A DNA stretch of 64,000 nt. Origin: an uncultured Oscillospiraceae bacterium. GTDB taxonomy: Bacteria > Bacillota > Clostridia > Oscillospirales > Ruminococcaceae. Positions within the stretch are counted from its first letter, which is position 1, and each line of letters starts with the position of its first letter. The DNA lies in contig CAKSPD010000001.1 of NCBI GenBank assembly GCA_934481385.1, positions 186,001 to 250,000 on the forward strand, written 5' to 3'. Position numbers and translations under genes: made by a program. Positions 52,697-61,028 of the stretch are shown piece after piece. A model generated the notes under the pieces. It worked only from the letters and a program-made list of their open reading frames with translations, searched no databases and had not been told where the DNA came from.

Positions 52697-53716
52697 TCAG
52701 AACTGTTCAAGGAATCTCAAATCGTTCTCATAAAGAAGTCTGAGGTCATTGATATCATAACGTCCCATAACCATTCTTTCAAGACCAAGACCGAATGCAA
52801 AGCCTGAATATACACTGCTGTCTATTCCACAGCCTTCAAGAACTTTCGGGTGAACCATACCTGCACCGAGAAGTTCGATATATCCCTCGTCTTTACACAT
52901 TGAACAGCCTTTTCCTCCGCAGTTGAAACAGCTTATATCAACTTCACAGCTTGGTTCTGTAAACGGGAAGTGATGCGGTCTGAAACGGAGTTTGCAATCG
53001 TTTCCGTAAATTTTTTTCATAAGCATTTCAAGAGTGCCTTTAAGGTCAGACATTGTTATGCCCTTGTCAACAACAAGTCCCTCAATCTGATGAAAAAGCG
53101 GTGAATGAGTTGCATCAACAGCATCTGAACGGTAAACACGTCCGGGGGAAATAATTCTGATAGGCGGTTTCTGAGTTTCCATAACATGAACCTGTACTGA
53201 TGATGTCTGTGTACGGAGAAGAATGTTATCTGTTATATAGAAAGTATCCTGAGTATCTCTTGCAGGGTGGTCGGGAGGAAGATTAAGAGCCTCAAAAACG
53301 TGATAATCATCATCAACTTCAGGGCCGTCCGCAATATTGAATCCCATACCCATAAAAATATCCTTGATTTCGTTTTCAACGACTGTCATAGGGTGAAGTT
53401 TTCCGAGAAACTGTTTTTTTCCTGTGAGAGTAATATCAATATACTCTGACTTGATTTTTTCAGCCTGAGCTTCAGCCTTTAAAACGGCAACTTTTTCATT
53501 GATAGCCTGTTCAATATCAGAACGCACTTTATTTGCAAGCTGACCTATAACCGGTCTTTCTTCAGCAGAAAGCTTTCCCATCTGCTTTAAAATGGCAGTA
53601 AGACCGCCTTTCTTTCCGAGATATTTTACTCTCAAATCATCAAGAGCCTTGATTTCCTTGCAGGAAGCAAGTTCCTCTTTAGCAAGGGCTTCAATTTTTT
53701 CAAGCTGTTGTTTCAT
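52697..53716 (-). CDS. pheS: phenylalanyl-tRNA synthetase alpha subunit
   Basis: Catalytic subunit of the Phe-tRNA synthetase. 339 residues. The N-terminal coiled coil (about 1-85), then class II motifs: motif 2 around RIISPGRVYRSDAVDATHSPLFHQIEG and motif 3 at FAFGLGLERMVMGRYDINDLR. The Phe-pocket segment FRPHHFPFTEPS is intact. A CFNCGGKGCSMCKD stretch near 270-285 resembles a zinc knuckle and is common in clostridial PheS. GAGGTGA precedes the ATG. Confidence 0.98.
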   Translation of the reverse strand: MKQQLEKIEALAKEELASCKEIKALDDLRVKYLGKKGGLTAILKQMGKLSAEERPVIGQLANKVRSDIEQAINEKVAVLKAEAQAEKIKSEYIDITLTGKKQFLGKLHPMTVVENEIKDIFMGMGFNIADGPEVDDDYHVFEALNLPPDHPARDTQDTFYITDNILLRTQTSSVQVHVMETQKPPIRIISPGRVYRSDAVDATHSPLFHQIEGLVVDKGITMSDLKGTLEMLMKKIYGNDCKLRFRPHHFPFTEPSCEVDISCFNCGGKGCSMCKDEGYIELLGAGMVHPKVLEGCGIDSSVYSGFAFGLGLERMVMGRYDINDLRLLYENDLRFLEQF

Positions 53717-53751
53717 TTTATCACCTCATAATAAATTTAATAGTATACGAC

Positions 53752-53998
53752 AAAAAAGTCCTGTCCAACAGGACAGAACTTATAAAAATTCTGCTTTTAA
53801 ACCACCCATCAGTCAGGAGAGCCGTTACTCTCTTGTCTTTAACGCAGACTTACGTTACCGCCTAATCTGTAAAAAACATTTCAGCAGTACCACTCGTGAG
53901 TGAATTTCAGCATATTTTGAAATGAACCGCTTTCAGCCGATGACGGATTCTCTCTTTAAAATCTCTGTATGCCTACTCTCTCAGTCAATGTGTTATCT
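53752..53998 (-). promoter_or_regulatory. T-box leader of pheST with terminator
   Basis: This fills the 396-base gap upstream of pheS. On the minus strand the leader has a GAGAGAGTAGGC start, an AGAGAG...GGCTGAAAGC segment typical of Stem I, a likely specifier TTC (Phe) at 53902-53904 in GAAATTCACTC, a GGGTGGTTT T-box-like element (53799-53807) able to pair with an ACCA tRNA end, and a terminator GTTCTGTCC/GGACAGGAC with six T residues (53752-53779). The T-box lacks the usual ACCGCG end. Uncharged tRNA-Phe should favour readthrough. Confidence 0.88.
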
Positions 53999-54004
53999 GA
54001 AAAT

Positions 54005-54033
54005 ATTATACACTTAAAATAAAAAAAAATCAA
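54005..54033 (-). promoter_or_regulatory. promoter of pheST
   Basis: On the minus strand TTGATT (54028-54033) and TATAAT (54005-54010) are 17 bases apart. Confidence 0.78.
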
Positions 54034-54042
54034 GGGGTTTTC

Positions 54043-54071
54043 TTGAATTTTTAAAAAAAATATGCTATTAT
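54043..54071 (+). promoter_or_regulatory. promoter of the 173-residue membrane protein
   Basis: TTGAAT (54043-54048), 17-base spacer, TATTAT (54066-54071), divergent from the pheST promoter and about 42 bases before the start codon. Confidence 0.6.
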
Positions 54072-54112
54072 ATTATAAACAGATTTTTATAATATAAAGG
54101 AGTGTATTTTAT

Positions 54113-54634
54113 ATGGACAGCTTTGCTGAACAGCTTGTCAGGCGTGAAGACACATCAGCCGACAAAATGAAAAAATATCTTATTTACGGCGGAGGAATTT
54201 TTATAACACTTGCTCTTGTTATACTTGCCGTTATTAAAATGGGTTCAACATTATCAATAATAATGCTCCTGCTTGCATTGGGTTCAGGGTATCTGACATA
54301 CTTTTTCGGTACTTCAACATATGTTGAATATGAATATGCCTTTACAAACGGTGAACTTGATATTGACAAGATTATTGCAAAACGCAAAAGGGTTGAACTT
54401 CTTTCAGCAGATGTAAGAAAATTTACTGCGTTCGGAAAATATTCCGAGGATATAGCAGATTCTGCCGATTTGACAACAGTCATAAGTTCTGATAATATTG
54501 CATCTCATGAATACTATGCAGATTTTGAATCCGAAAAATACGGAAAAACAAGACTCATATTTGCTCCTGATGAAAAAATTCTTGAGTATATCAATGATTA
54601 TCTGCCGTATACTGTAAAAAAGAATATGAAGTAA
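54113..54634 (+). CDS. small membrane protein of unknown function (173 residues)
   Basis: A 173-residue protein with about 20 cytosolic residues, two close membrane segments (about 22-44 and 46-64) and a C-terminal mixed alpha/beta domain (TYVEYEYAFTNGELDIDKI, SADVRKFTAFG, ADFESEKYGKTRLIFAPDE). I believe it belongs to an uncharacterised clostridial family (DUF6106-like), from memory. AAAGGAGTG precedes the ATG. A single-gene unit with its own promoter, divergent from pheST. Confidence 0.78.
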   Translation: MDSFAEQLVRREDTSADKMKKYLIYGGGIFITLALVILAVIKMGSTLSIIMLLLALGSGYLTYFFGTSTYVEYEYAFTNGELDIDKIIAKRKRVELLSADVRKFTAFGKYSEDIADSADLTTVISSDNIASHEYYADFESEKYGKTRLIFAPDEKILEYINDYLPYTVKKNMK

Positions 54635-54639
54635 AAAAG

Positions 54640-54664
54640 AAGCGGTCATCAATGATGACCGCTT
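54640..54664 (-). terminator. hairpin shared by convergent genes at the rib operon end
   Basis: AAGCGGTCATC (54640-54650) and GATGACCGCTT (54654-54664) form an 11-bp stem over three bases; the minus-strand side continues CTTTTTT. It overlaps the last codons of the HAD gene and ends the rib operon. Confidence 0.8.
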
Positions 54665-55317
54665 TCAAGTTTTTCAACAGCCTGCGGAAGTTCTGATATA
54701 TCATCTATAATAATATCGGCATTTTTAAGTTCTTCAGGATTTCCATATCCATACGCACAGCCTACTGATTTGAGATTGTTTTTAACTGCTGTTTCAATAT
54801 CATGAAATCTGTCACCTATGACAATAAAATCTCCCTCATGAGAATTTTTTATAAATCTGCGGAAAATTTCATACTTCGGTATAAAATCATAAGTTTCAGC
54901 ACAGTAAAAATAATCAAAAAATCTGTCAAGTCCGAAATTTTTCGTATGTTTCTGCTGATAGACTTCACGGCAGTTGCTTAAAAATATAAGCGTATAACCT
55001 TTTGATTTAAGCTCAGCAAGAACATTTTCAGCACCGTCAAAAAGACTTGCATCACCGTTATCAAGATGTTCCGCCATTTCCTGCCCTATTATTTTTCTGC
55101 CCTTTTCACGCCATTCCTGTTCAAGACTGGGCTGAAACATTCTCCACATATCATCACCGCTGAATCCGAGCCAGTATGAAATCTGTTCATCAGTATATGA
55201 CTTTTTTTCAATTTTGCCGTTTTCTTCAAGATATTCACAAGCCTTCAGAAATGAAGGCTTATAAATTTTCATACAGTTGTGAATTGTTCCGTCATAATCG
55301 AAAATAAGATTTGTCAT
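54649..55317 (-). CDS. HAD-family phosphatase coupled to ribH
   Basis: A 222-residue HAD hydrolase of the phosphoglycolate-phosphatase-like group. Motif I is DYDGT (nucleophile Asp and acid Asp) at residues 8-12, a helical cap covers about 20-90, motif II is in FLSN, motif III is the Lys of PKYEIFRR and motif IV is GDRFHDIETAVKNN. It overlaps ribH by one base at the end of the riboflavin operon. The step that dephosphorylates 5-amino-6-ribitylamino-uracil 5'-phosphate is done by HAD enzymes in several bacteria, so this gene is a good candidate. The specificity is inference from position. Confidence 0.85.
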   Translation of the reverse strand: MTNLIFDYDGTIHNCMKIYKPSFLKACEYLEENGKIEKKSYTDEQISYWLGFSGDDMWRMFQPSLEQEWREKGRKIIGQEMAEHLDNGDASLFDGAENVLAELKSKGYTLIFLSNCREVYQQKHTKNFGLDRFFDYFYCAETYDFIPKYEIFRRFIKNSHEGDFIVIGDRFHDIETAVKNNLKSVGCAYGYGNPEELKNADIIIDDISELPQAVEKLESGHH

Positions 55318-55784
55318 TATGCCTCAATCTCTCTGATAAGATTTACCATTTCGATTGCACCCGATGCACAGTCATAACCCTTGTTTCCTGCCTTAGTTCC
55401 TGCACGTTCGATAGCCTGTTCAATTGTATCTGTTGTGAGAACTCCGAACATTACAGGAATATCAGAATTAAGTGATACACTTGCAACACCTTTTGAAACT
55501 TCACTGCATACATAATCATAATGCGAAGTACTTCCTCTGATTACTGCTCCGAGGCATATTACTGCATCATATTTACCGCTTTTAGCCATTTTTGATGCAA
55601 TAAGCGGAATTTCAAATGCTCCGGGAACCCACGCAACATCAATTGAATCTTCATCAACATTGTGACGTTTAAGACAGTCAACAGCTCCTCCGAGAAGTTT
55701 TGATGTTATGAACTCATTGAAACGAGCAACAACAATTCCTATTCTTATTTCTTTTGATACAAGATTTCCTTCATAAACTTTCAT
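55317..55784 (-). CDS. ribH: 6,7-dimethyl-8-ribityllumazine synthase
   Basis: Condenses 5-amino-6-ribitylamino-uracil with the butanone phosphate made by RibB, giving lumazine. 155 residues. Signatures are [49 protein letters not shown] and [30 protein letters not shown] precedes the ATG. Between ribBA and the HAD gene. Confidence 0.97.
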   Translation of the reverse strand: MKVYEGNLVSKEIRIGIVVARFNEFITSKLLGGAVDCLKRHNVDEDSIDVAWVPGAFEIPLIASKMAKSGKYDAVICLGAVIRGSTSHYDYVCSEVSKGVASVSLNSDIPVMFGVLTTDTIEQAIERAGTKAGNKGYDCASGAIEMVNLIREIEA

Positions 55785-55818
55785 TTTTCAAATCTCCTTA
55801 TATTTAATTAATATTTAA

Positions 55819-57018
55819 TTAATAATTAAGAATATGTCCCATTTTTTCCTGTTTTGTTTTAAGATAGAACAGGTCATAGGCGGTAGCGTCCATCTGTATC
55901 GGAACACGTTCCTTTATATCTATTCCATAACCGCTTAACTGATAAACCTTATCAGGATTGTTTGTAAGAAGTCTGAGAGTTTTAGCTCCGAGGTCACGCA
56001 GTATCTGAGCACCTATATAATATTCACGCATATCGGGCGGAAATCCGAGAGCAACATTCGCCTCAAGAGTATCCATTCCGTTATCCTGAAGTTCATACGC
56101 ACGAAGCTTGTTTATAAGTCCGATTCCTCTGCCTTCCTGACGCATATAGAGAAGTATTCCCCTGCCCTCTTTTTCAATCTGTGTCATAGCTGATGCAAAC
56201 TGCTGACCGCAGTCACATCTCATTGAACCGAAAGCATCACCTGTGAGGCATTCGGAATGTACTCTGCAAAGCAAATCCTGTCCGTCACCTATTTCACCTT
56301 TTACAAGTGCAACATGATGTTCACCGTTAAGCTTGTTTACATATCCGTATGCCTTAAATTCACCGTATTTTGTAGGCATTCTTGTAACTGCAACACGCTC
56401 CACAAGAATATCATGAATTTTTCTGTACTGCTGGATTGATTTTATCGTAATGAACTTCATATTCCATTCCTTAGCTTTCTTCTGAAGTTCTCCTGCTCTC
56501 ATCATAGTTCCGTCATCACGCATAATTTCACAGCATAAGCCACATTCTTTAAGACCTGCAAGACGCATCAAATCAACAGTAGCCTCTGTATGACCGTTTC
56601 TTTCAAGAACACCGTTTTTTCTTGACATAAGCGGGAACATATGCCCCGGACGTCTGAAATCCTCCGGCTTTGAATTTTCATCAACAATTTTTCTTGCGGT
56701 AAATCCTCTTTCTTCTGCTGAAATACCTGTTGTAGTATCCTTATGGTCAACAGATACCGTAAAAGCTGTACAGTGATTATCAGTGTTATCATAAACCATC
56801 TGCGGAAACTGTAATTTCTTGCAGTATTCCTCACTCATAGGCATACATATCAGTCCCTTTGCATGCATAGCCATAAAGTTTACATTTTCTGTTGTTGCAA
56901 ATTCAGCAGGACAAATCATATCGCCCTCATTTTCACGATTTTCATCATCAGTTACAAGAATTATTTTTCCCTGTCTTAAATCTTCAAGAGCTTCTTCAAC
57001 TGTATTGTATTCAAACAT
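55819..57018 (-). CDS. ribBA: bifunctional DHBP synthase / GTP cyclohydrolase II
   Basis: Two-domain enzyme giving both precursors of riboflavin. 399 residues. The RibB half (about 1-205) has [17 protein letters not shown], the [14 protein letters not shown] block and [13 protein letters not shown]. The RibA half (about 206-399) has the zinc site [15 protein letters not shown], the [17 protein letters not shown] segment and [10 protein letters not shown] start at the ATG at 57018, with AAGGAGG 8 bases upstream; a start 13 codons earlier overlaps ribE and lacks one. Confidence 0.97.
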   Translation of the reverse strand: MFEYNTVEEALEDLRQGKIILVTDDENRENEGDMICPAEFATTENVNFMAMHAKGLICMPMSEEYCKKLQFPQMVYDNTDNHCTAFTVSVDHKDTTTGISAEERGFTARKIVDENSKPEDFRRPGHMFPLMSRKNGVLERNGHTEATVDLMRLAGLKECGLCCEIMRDDGTMMRAGELQKKAKEWNMKFITIKSIQQYRKIHDILVERVAVTRMPTKYGEFKAYGYVNKLNGEHHVALVKGEIGDGQDLLCRVHSECLTGDAFGSMRCDCGQQFASAMTQIEKEGRGILLYMRQEGRGIGLINKLRAYELQDNGMDTLEANVALGFPPDMREYYIGAQILRDLGAKTLRLLTNNPDKVYQLSGYGIDIKERVPIQMDATAYDLFYLKTKQEKMGHILNY

Positions 57019-57037
57019 TTTAAAATCCTCCTTTGTA

Positions 57038-57676
57038 TCAGAATCCGTTCTTTGCAAGAAAATCCATTGTAATTCCTGATTTTTCCGTTTTACCGGAATT
57101 CAGAAATCTTTCAACATACTTTCCTATAATATCATTTTCAAGGTTAACAATATCACCTGCTTTTTTTTCAGATAATATTGTTTCTTCCGAAGTATGCGGA
57201 ATTACTGAAACACTGAAATTATCTCTTTCAGCTTTCGCAACAGTAAGGCTTATTCCGTCAATTGCAACAGAACCTTTTTCAACGATATACTTAATAATAT
57301 TTTTATCGGCTGATATTTTATACCATACAGCATTATCATCTTTTCTGGTACTGATTATTTTTCCCGTACCGTCAATATGACCTGATACTATATGACCGCC
57401 GAAACGTCCGTTAGCAGACATTGCACGTTCAAGATTTACATGACTTCCTGCCCTAAGACTTCCGAGAGATGAACGGCTGAACGTTTCGTTCATAACATCA
57501 GCAGTAAAAATATTTCCTGAAAAATCCGTAACAGTAAGGCATACACCGTTTACAGCAATGCTGTCGCCTATATGAATATCAGAAAATATTTTATCTGCCT
57601 GTATTTCAATGCAGGAATTCTGTCCTCTTGATATTCTTTTAACCGTGCCTTTTTCTTCAACTATTCCTGTGAACAC
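57038..57676 (-). CDS. ribE: riboflavin synthase alpha chain
   Basis: Dismutes two lumazines to riboflavin. 212 residues in two similar lumazine-binding halves: first [12 protein letters not shown] with [13 protein letters not shown] and [19 protein letters not shown], second [17 protein letters not shown]. Each half keeps the substrate-binding residues. It overlaps ribD by 16 bases at its start and precedes ribBA by 19 bases. Confidence 0.96.
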   Translation of the reverse strand: MFTGIVEEKGTVKRISRGQNSCIEIQADKIFSDIHIGDSIAVNGVCLTVTDFSGNIFTADVMNETFSRSSLGSLRAGSHVNLERAMSANGRFGGHIVSGHIDGTGKIISTRKDDNAVWYKISADKNIIKYIVEKGSVAIDGISLTVAKAERDNFSVSVIPHTSEETILSEKKAGDIVNLENDIIGKYVERFLNSGKTEKSGITMDFLAKNGF

Positions 57677-58770
57677 TTTTTCACCCTGCTTTCAATAAGA
57701 AAATCATCTCCGATTTGCCTTATATGCGAATCATATAAAATACATGCCTTATCAGGAGAATCAAAACCCGTTCCCGAAACAGCAGTTTTTGCATTTGCTC
57801 CTCCGAAAATCTTTGGAGCAATATATGCCTGAACTTTATCAACGATACCACTTTTTATTGCAGACCAGTTAAGTTCGCCACCGCCCTCCAGAATAACACT
57901 GTCAATCTTTAATTTTCCGAGTTCATCAACAAGCTGATTAAGATTGACATGATTGTCTTTCTTTTCGGTAACTATAATCTTACAGCCTTTTTTTATATAT
58001 TCAGCCTGTTTTTCAGTATCATTACAGCATGTTGCAATTATAGCCGGAACTTCTTTTGCAGTATCAGTAATATTGCAATCAATGGGAGTTCTCAAATTTG
58101 TATCGCAAATAATTCTTGTCGGATTAACACCGTTTTCAATACGGCATGTAAGCATAGGATTATCGCTTATAACAGTATTGACACCAACCATTATTGCAGA
58201 ATATCTTTTGCGGTCTTTCTGAACATTAAGTCTTGCAGATTCTCCCGTAACCCATCTTGAACTGCCGTTGAAGCAGGCAATTTTTCCGTCAATAGTCATA
58301 GCATATTTCATAATTACAAACGGCTTTTTCAATGTAATATAATGAAAGAAAACTTCATTGAGTTCATCACATTCATCTTTAAGGACACCCTCATAAACTT
58401 CTATTCCGTTATTTTTAAGAATTTCAGCACCTTTTCCGGCAACAAGCGGATTAGGGTCAGAAGAACCTATAAAAACACGCTTTATCTTGTTTTCTATTAC
58501 GGCTTCTGTGCAGGGAGGAGTCTTTCCGTAATGACAGCAAGGTTCAAGTGTTACATATAAATCTGCACCTTCAGCAGAATTTCCTCTTGCCCTGCAATCT
58601 GCAAAAGCATTTCTTTCTGCATGCAGTTCACCATATTTTCTGTGAAATCCCTGTCCGATAATTTCACCGTCTTTAACTATAACAGCTCCGACCATAGGGT
58701 TAGGCGATACAAAGCCCATTCCTTTTTTTGCAAGTTCAAGAGCTTTTTTCATATATTCTGAATGAGTCAT
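57661..58770 (-). CDS. ribD: bifunctional riboflavin biosynthesis deaminase/reductase RibD
   Basis: Deaminates and reduces the pyrimidine intermediate. 369 residues. The deaminase zinc site is HAERNAF (about 51-57) with PCCHYGKTPPC (about 76-86). The reductase half (about 150-369) has TIDGKIACFNGSSRWVTGE and ILEGGGELNWSAI. First gene after the FMN riboswitch. GGAGG precedes the ATG. Confidence 0.97.
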   Translation of the reverse strand: MTHSEYMKKALELAKKGMGFVSPNPMVGAVIVKDGEIIGQGFHRKYGELHAERNAFADCRARGNSAEGADLYVTLEPCCHYGKTPPCTEAVIENKIKRVFIGSSDPNPLVAGKGAEILKNNGIEVYEGVLKDECDELNEVFFHYITLKKPFVIMKYAMTIDGKIACFNGSSRWVTGESARLNVQKDRKRYSAIMVGVNTVISDNPMLTCRIENGVNPTRIICDTNLRTPIDCNITDTAKEVPAIIATCCNDTEKQAEYIKKGCKIIVTEKKDNHVNLNQLVDELGKLKIDSVILEGGGELNWSAIKSGIVDKVQAYIAPKIFGGANAKTAVSGTGFDSPDKACILYDSHIRQIGDDFLIESRVKKCSQE

Positions 58771-58793
58771 AAAAATCCTCCGAAAAAACGAAA

Positions 58794-58819
58794 ATGCCCT
58801 GATATAAAAATCAGGGCAT
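58794..58819 (-). terminator. FMN riboswitch terminator
   Basis: ATGCCCTGA and TCAGGGCAT (58794-58802, 58811-58819) form a 9-bp stem; the minus strand continues TTTTCG. It lies 24 bases before ribD. CAGGGC in its stem is also present in the aptamer, giving the alternative pairing. Confidence 0.85.
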
Positions 58820-58829
58820 GAAAAATCAC

Positions 58830-58938
58830 ATCTTCTCTCGTCCGGACTTTACCGTCGGTACCGGAATTTCACCGGTTCATGCCAGAAAGGCTTGCGGACT
58901 TTTACCGCCGGTCAGGAATTTCACCCTGCCCTGAAGAT
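58830..58938 (-). promoter_or_regulatory. FMN (RFN) riboswitch aptamer
   Basis: On the minus strand, ATCTTC (58933-58938) and GAAGAT (58830-58835) close P1. Between them are the RFN landmarks CAGGGCAGGGTGAAATTCC, CCGGCGGTAAAAGTCC, GGTGAAATTCCGGTACC and GACGGTAAAGTCCGGACGAGAGAAG. FMN binding should end transcription of the rib operon. The 296-base gap also holds its AT-rich promoter region. Confidence 0.95.
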
Positions 58939-59066
58939 TAAATTCTATTCTTTTTTTACAGCTATATTATATCACCATAAAATCAGATTGTCAATAGCAA
59001 ATTTTATATATTGTCTTATTTTGTAACATCTGACAGGCAGACAGAATAATATATGGTATAGCCTTT

Positions 59067-59552
59067 TCAGACATCGGCTATATTCATAAGGATACCCGAT
59101 TTTGTTATGTCAATAATGCCGTATGAAGCTTTTTTATCATCTCTTGGTGATGAAGCACTGCCGGGGTTCATAATATATATACCGTTTTCATATTTCATAT
59201 ATCTCTGATGAGTGTGACCATAAAGAATAATATCAGCATTATTCACAAGTCCGGCTTGTATGAGATATTCAAGTCCATAGTTTACACCGTATTTATGACC
59301 ATGAGTTGCAAAAATCTTATGTCCCTCATCTGTCCATGTTGTAAAAACACTGCTTTCCGAACAGCCTATATCACAGTTTCCGCAGACATAAAAAAACCGT
59401 CTTTCAAGTTCGGGATATTTCATAAGCAGTGTATCAGTTTCATATTTTCCGTCACCGAGATGTATAAACATATCAGCATTCATATGTTTTTTGACAACTG
59501 TTTCAAGTGCAAAATAATTTCTATGGGTATCAGAACATACAATAATACGCAT
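59067..59552 (-). CDS. YfcE/MJ0936-type metallophosphoesterase
   Basis: A 161-residue small calcineurin-like phosphodiesterase. Metal motifs are SDTHRN at the start, HLGDGKYETD, CGNCD, FATHGHKYG and LYGHTHQ, then MNPGSASSPR. E. coli YfcE acts on artificial phosphodiesters; the natural substrate is unknown. I start at the ATG at 59552, with GAGGTGA upstream; a GTG three codons earlier lies inside that site. It is divergent from the small-gene cluster. Confidence 0.92.
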   Translation of the reverse strand: MRIIVCSDTHRNYFALETVVKKHMNADMFIHLGDGKYETDTLLMKYPELERRFFYVCGNCDIGCSESSVFTTWTDEGHKIFATHGHKYGVNYGLEYLIQAGLVNNADIILYGHTHQRYMKYENGIYIMNPGSASSPRDDKKASYGIIDITKSGILMNIADV

Positions 59553-59634
59553 TACATTCACCTCAAAAAAGCAATTCTATTTTATGGTATTATATCATAT
59601 AATAGTAATAAATGCAAGCGTGAAAGGAGCTTTT

Positions 59635-59883
59635 ATGGACAAAAAATCTTTTGATTCAAACAGCCTTAACGGACTTCTGAATGTTGTAAGCAAAAAACTC
59701 GGAGTTCCTCCTGAAAAGCTGAAAAAGGAGCTTGAGGACGGAAAATTTGACAGTGCTATTTCAAAAATGAGCAAAAGCGATGCAGTCAAATTTCAGCAGG
59801 CTGTAAACAATCCGAAAATAATTGAAAAAATGATGAGTACTCCGCAGGCAAAGGCTCTTTATAAAAAGCTTTCAGGAGAATAA
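59635..59883 (+). CDS. small helical protein of unknown function, cluster gene 1
   Basis: An 82-residue helical protein (MDKKSFDSNSLNGLLNVVSK, then LKKELEDGKFDSAISKMSKS, then PQAKALYKKLSGE). No family that I can name. The ATG at 59635 follows AAAGGAG. It heads four small genes read in the same direction, spaced 10-25 bases, the last being BofA-like. A link to sporulation is inferred from this. Confidence 0.78.
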   Translation: MDKKSFDSNSLNGLLNVVSKKLGVPPEKLKKELEDGKFDSAISKMSKSDAVKFQQAVNNPKIIEKMMSTPQAKALYKKLSGE

Positions 59884-59905
59884 TTTTTCAAGTGAGGTCA
59901 GTGAC

Positions 59906-60295
59906 ATGGACAATATGATGAATAAATTAGGGGAAATTCTTTCAGACCCCGAAAGCGTAAAGCAGATTACGGAGCTTGCACAGATGTTCATGTCAGAAAC
60001 CACAGACAATAAAAACAGTTCCCCTGAAAATTCTGAAAACGGTGATGATAAAAATGATTCTGAAAGTTCCGGCGGTCTTTTTTCCGGAATAGATTTAAGC
60101 AGTATAATGAAGATTCAGGAAATTATGGGGGCAGTTTCCGGAAAGGATAAAAATTCCGAACTGCTCCTTGCCCTGAAACCGCATCTAAGTCCCGAAAAAC
60201 AGAAAAAAGCAGACAAGGCAATCAAGCTCATAAAACTGCTTACAATATGGAACTTCATAAAGGACAGCGGAATACTTAAAGATTTCCTGAACTGA
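59906..60295 (+). CDS. acidic protein of unknown function, cluster gene 2
   Basis: A 129-residue protein: a helix (about 1-30), an Asn/Ser/Asp/Glu linker (about 31-60) and a helical C-terminus (GIDLSSIMKIQEIMGAV, LLALKPHLSPEKQKKADKAI, WNFIKDSGILKDFLN). The ALKPHL...KADKAIKL block is the most conserved-looking part. GTGAGGTC-like ribosome site before the ATG. Unrecognised; second of four. Confidence 0.75.
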   Translation: MDNMMNKLGEILSDPESVKQITELAQMFMSETTDNKNSSPENSENGDDKNDSESSGGLFSGIDLSSIMKIQEIMGAVSGKDKNSELLLALKPHLSPEKQKKADKAIKLIKLLTIWNFIKDSGILKDFLN

Positions 60296-60316
60296 TAAAA
60301 AAGAGGTGACAATATC

Positions 60317-60694
60317 TTGGCATACTATGATAACAGACAGTTCAACAATATGCGGAATGATGCCATAAGGCGTACAAGGGAAATGTACCATAGTTCTGCT
60401 GTAAATACATCTCATTATTCCACAGCAGAAAACTATAAAAGCAAGCCTGCCCCTCCTGAATCTGAAAAAATTCCTGAAAGTCCTTCTGAACTTAAACCGA
60501 CTGAAACAAATAATAATAGTCCGCAGATTCAGAAAAATTACAGCAATAATTTAACTTTTCCCGAAAGCATAGGAAAAATATTCGGCGGAAATCTTGACAG
60601 TGAAAAACTTACCATAATTGCACTTATTATAATTCTTGCAAAAGAAGGTGCAGATATGAAACTTATACTTGCACTGGGATATATACTTATCTGA
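60317..60694 (+). CDS. protein of unknown function with C-terminal membrane segment, cluster gene 3
   Basis: A 125-residue protein with an Arg/Asn/Tyr N-terminus, a Pro/Ser/Glu/Asn middle and one hydrophobic C-terminal segment (LTIIALIIILAKEGADMKLIL). The start is a TTG at 60317 with AAGAGGTGA upstream. Unrecognised; third of four. Confidence 0.72.
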   Translation: MAYYDNRQFNNMRNDAIRRTREMYHSSAVNTSHYSTAENYKSKPAPPESEKIPESPSELKPTETNNNSPQIQKNYSNNLTFPESIGKIFGGNLDSEKLTIIALIIILAKEGADMKLILALGYILI

Positions 60695-60717
60695 TAAATA
60701 CAGGGAGATGAAATATT

Positions 60718-60969
60718 TTGGACAGCCAGAAAATTTTTTTCATAATATGCGGATTTGTATTTCTGATAATGCTTGTTACATACATCAAAAAAAAGCACAG
60801 AATACTTTCATTTATATTCGGTTCTTTAAGCGGAATAACTGCACTTTTTCTTCTTTGCAGATATGGTTCGGGAATAGGTGCGGAAGTTCCTATGAATTTT
60901 TTCAATCTTTGCGGAAGCGGTATTCTCGGCATACCGTTTGTTGTGTTTCTTGCGATAATATGCCGTTAA
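60718..60969 (+). CDS. BofA-like (pro-sigma-K processing inhibitor) family protein
   Basis: An 83-residue protein with three hydrophobic segments and a C-terminus (NFFNLCGSGILGIPFVVFLAI) matching the GxLGIPGV-type end of BofA. BofA in Bacillus sits in the forespore outer membrane and restrains SpoIVFB cleavage of pro-sigma-K. The start is a TTG at 60718 with GGGAGATG upstream. The assignment rests on the C-terminal pattern; short length makes it moderately sure. Last gene of the small cluster. Confidence 0.75.
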   Translation: MDSQKIFFIICGFVFLIMLVTYIKKKHRILSFIFGSLSGITALFLLCRYGSGIGAEVPMNFFNLCGSGILGIPFVVFLAIICR

Positions 60970-60975
60970 AAAATA

Positions 60976-61004
60976 TTGATTTTTTTATTCAGATATGATA
61001 AAAT
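60976..61004 (+). promoter_or_regulatory. promoter of pdp
   Basis: TTGATT (60976-60981), 17-base spacer, TAAAAT (60999-61004). Confidence 0.65.
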
Positions 61005-61028
61005 AAAACAAAAGGAAGTGATTTTTTT

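Noticed and set aside
59635..60969. Possible degraded genes or phage remnant
   Set aside because: All four frames are intact, have ribosome sites and regular spacing, so they look like real genes.
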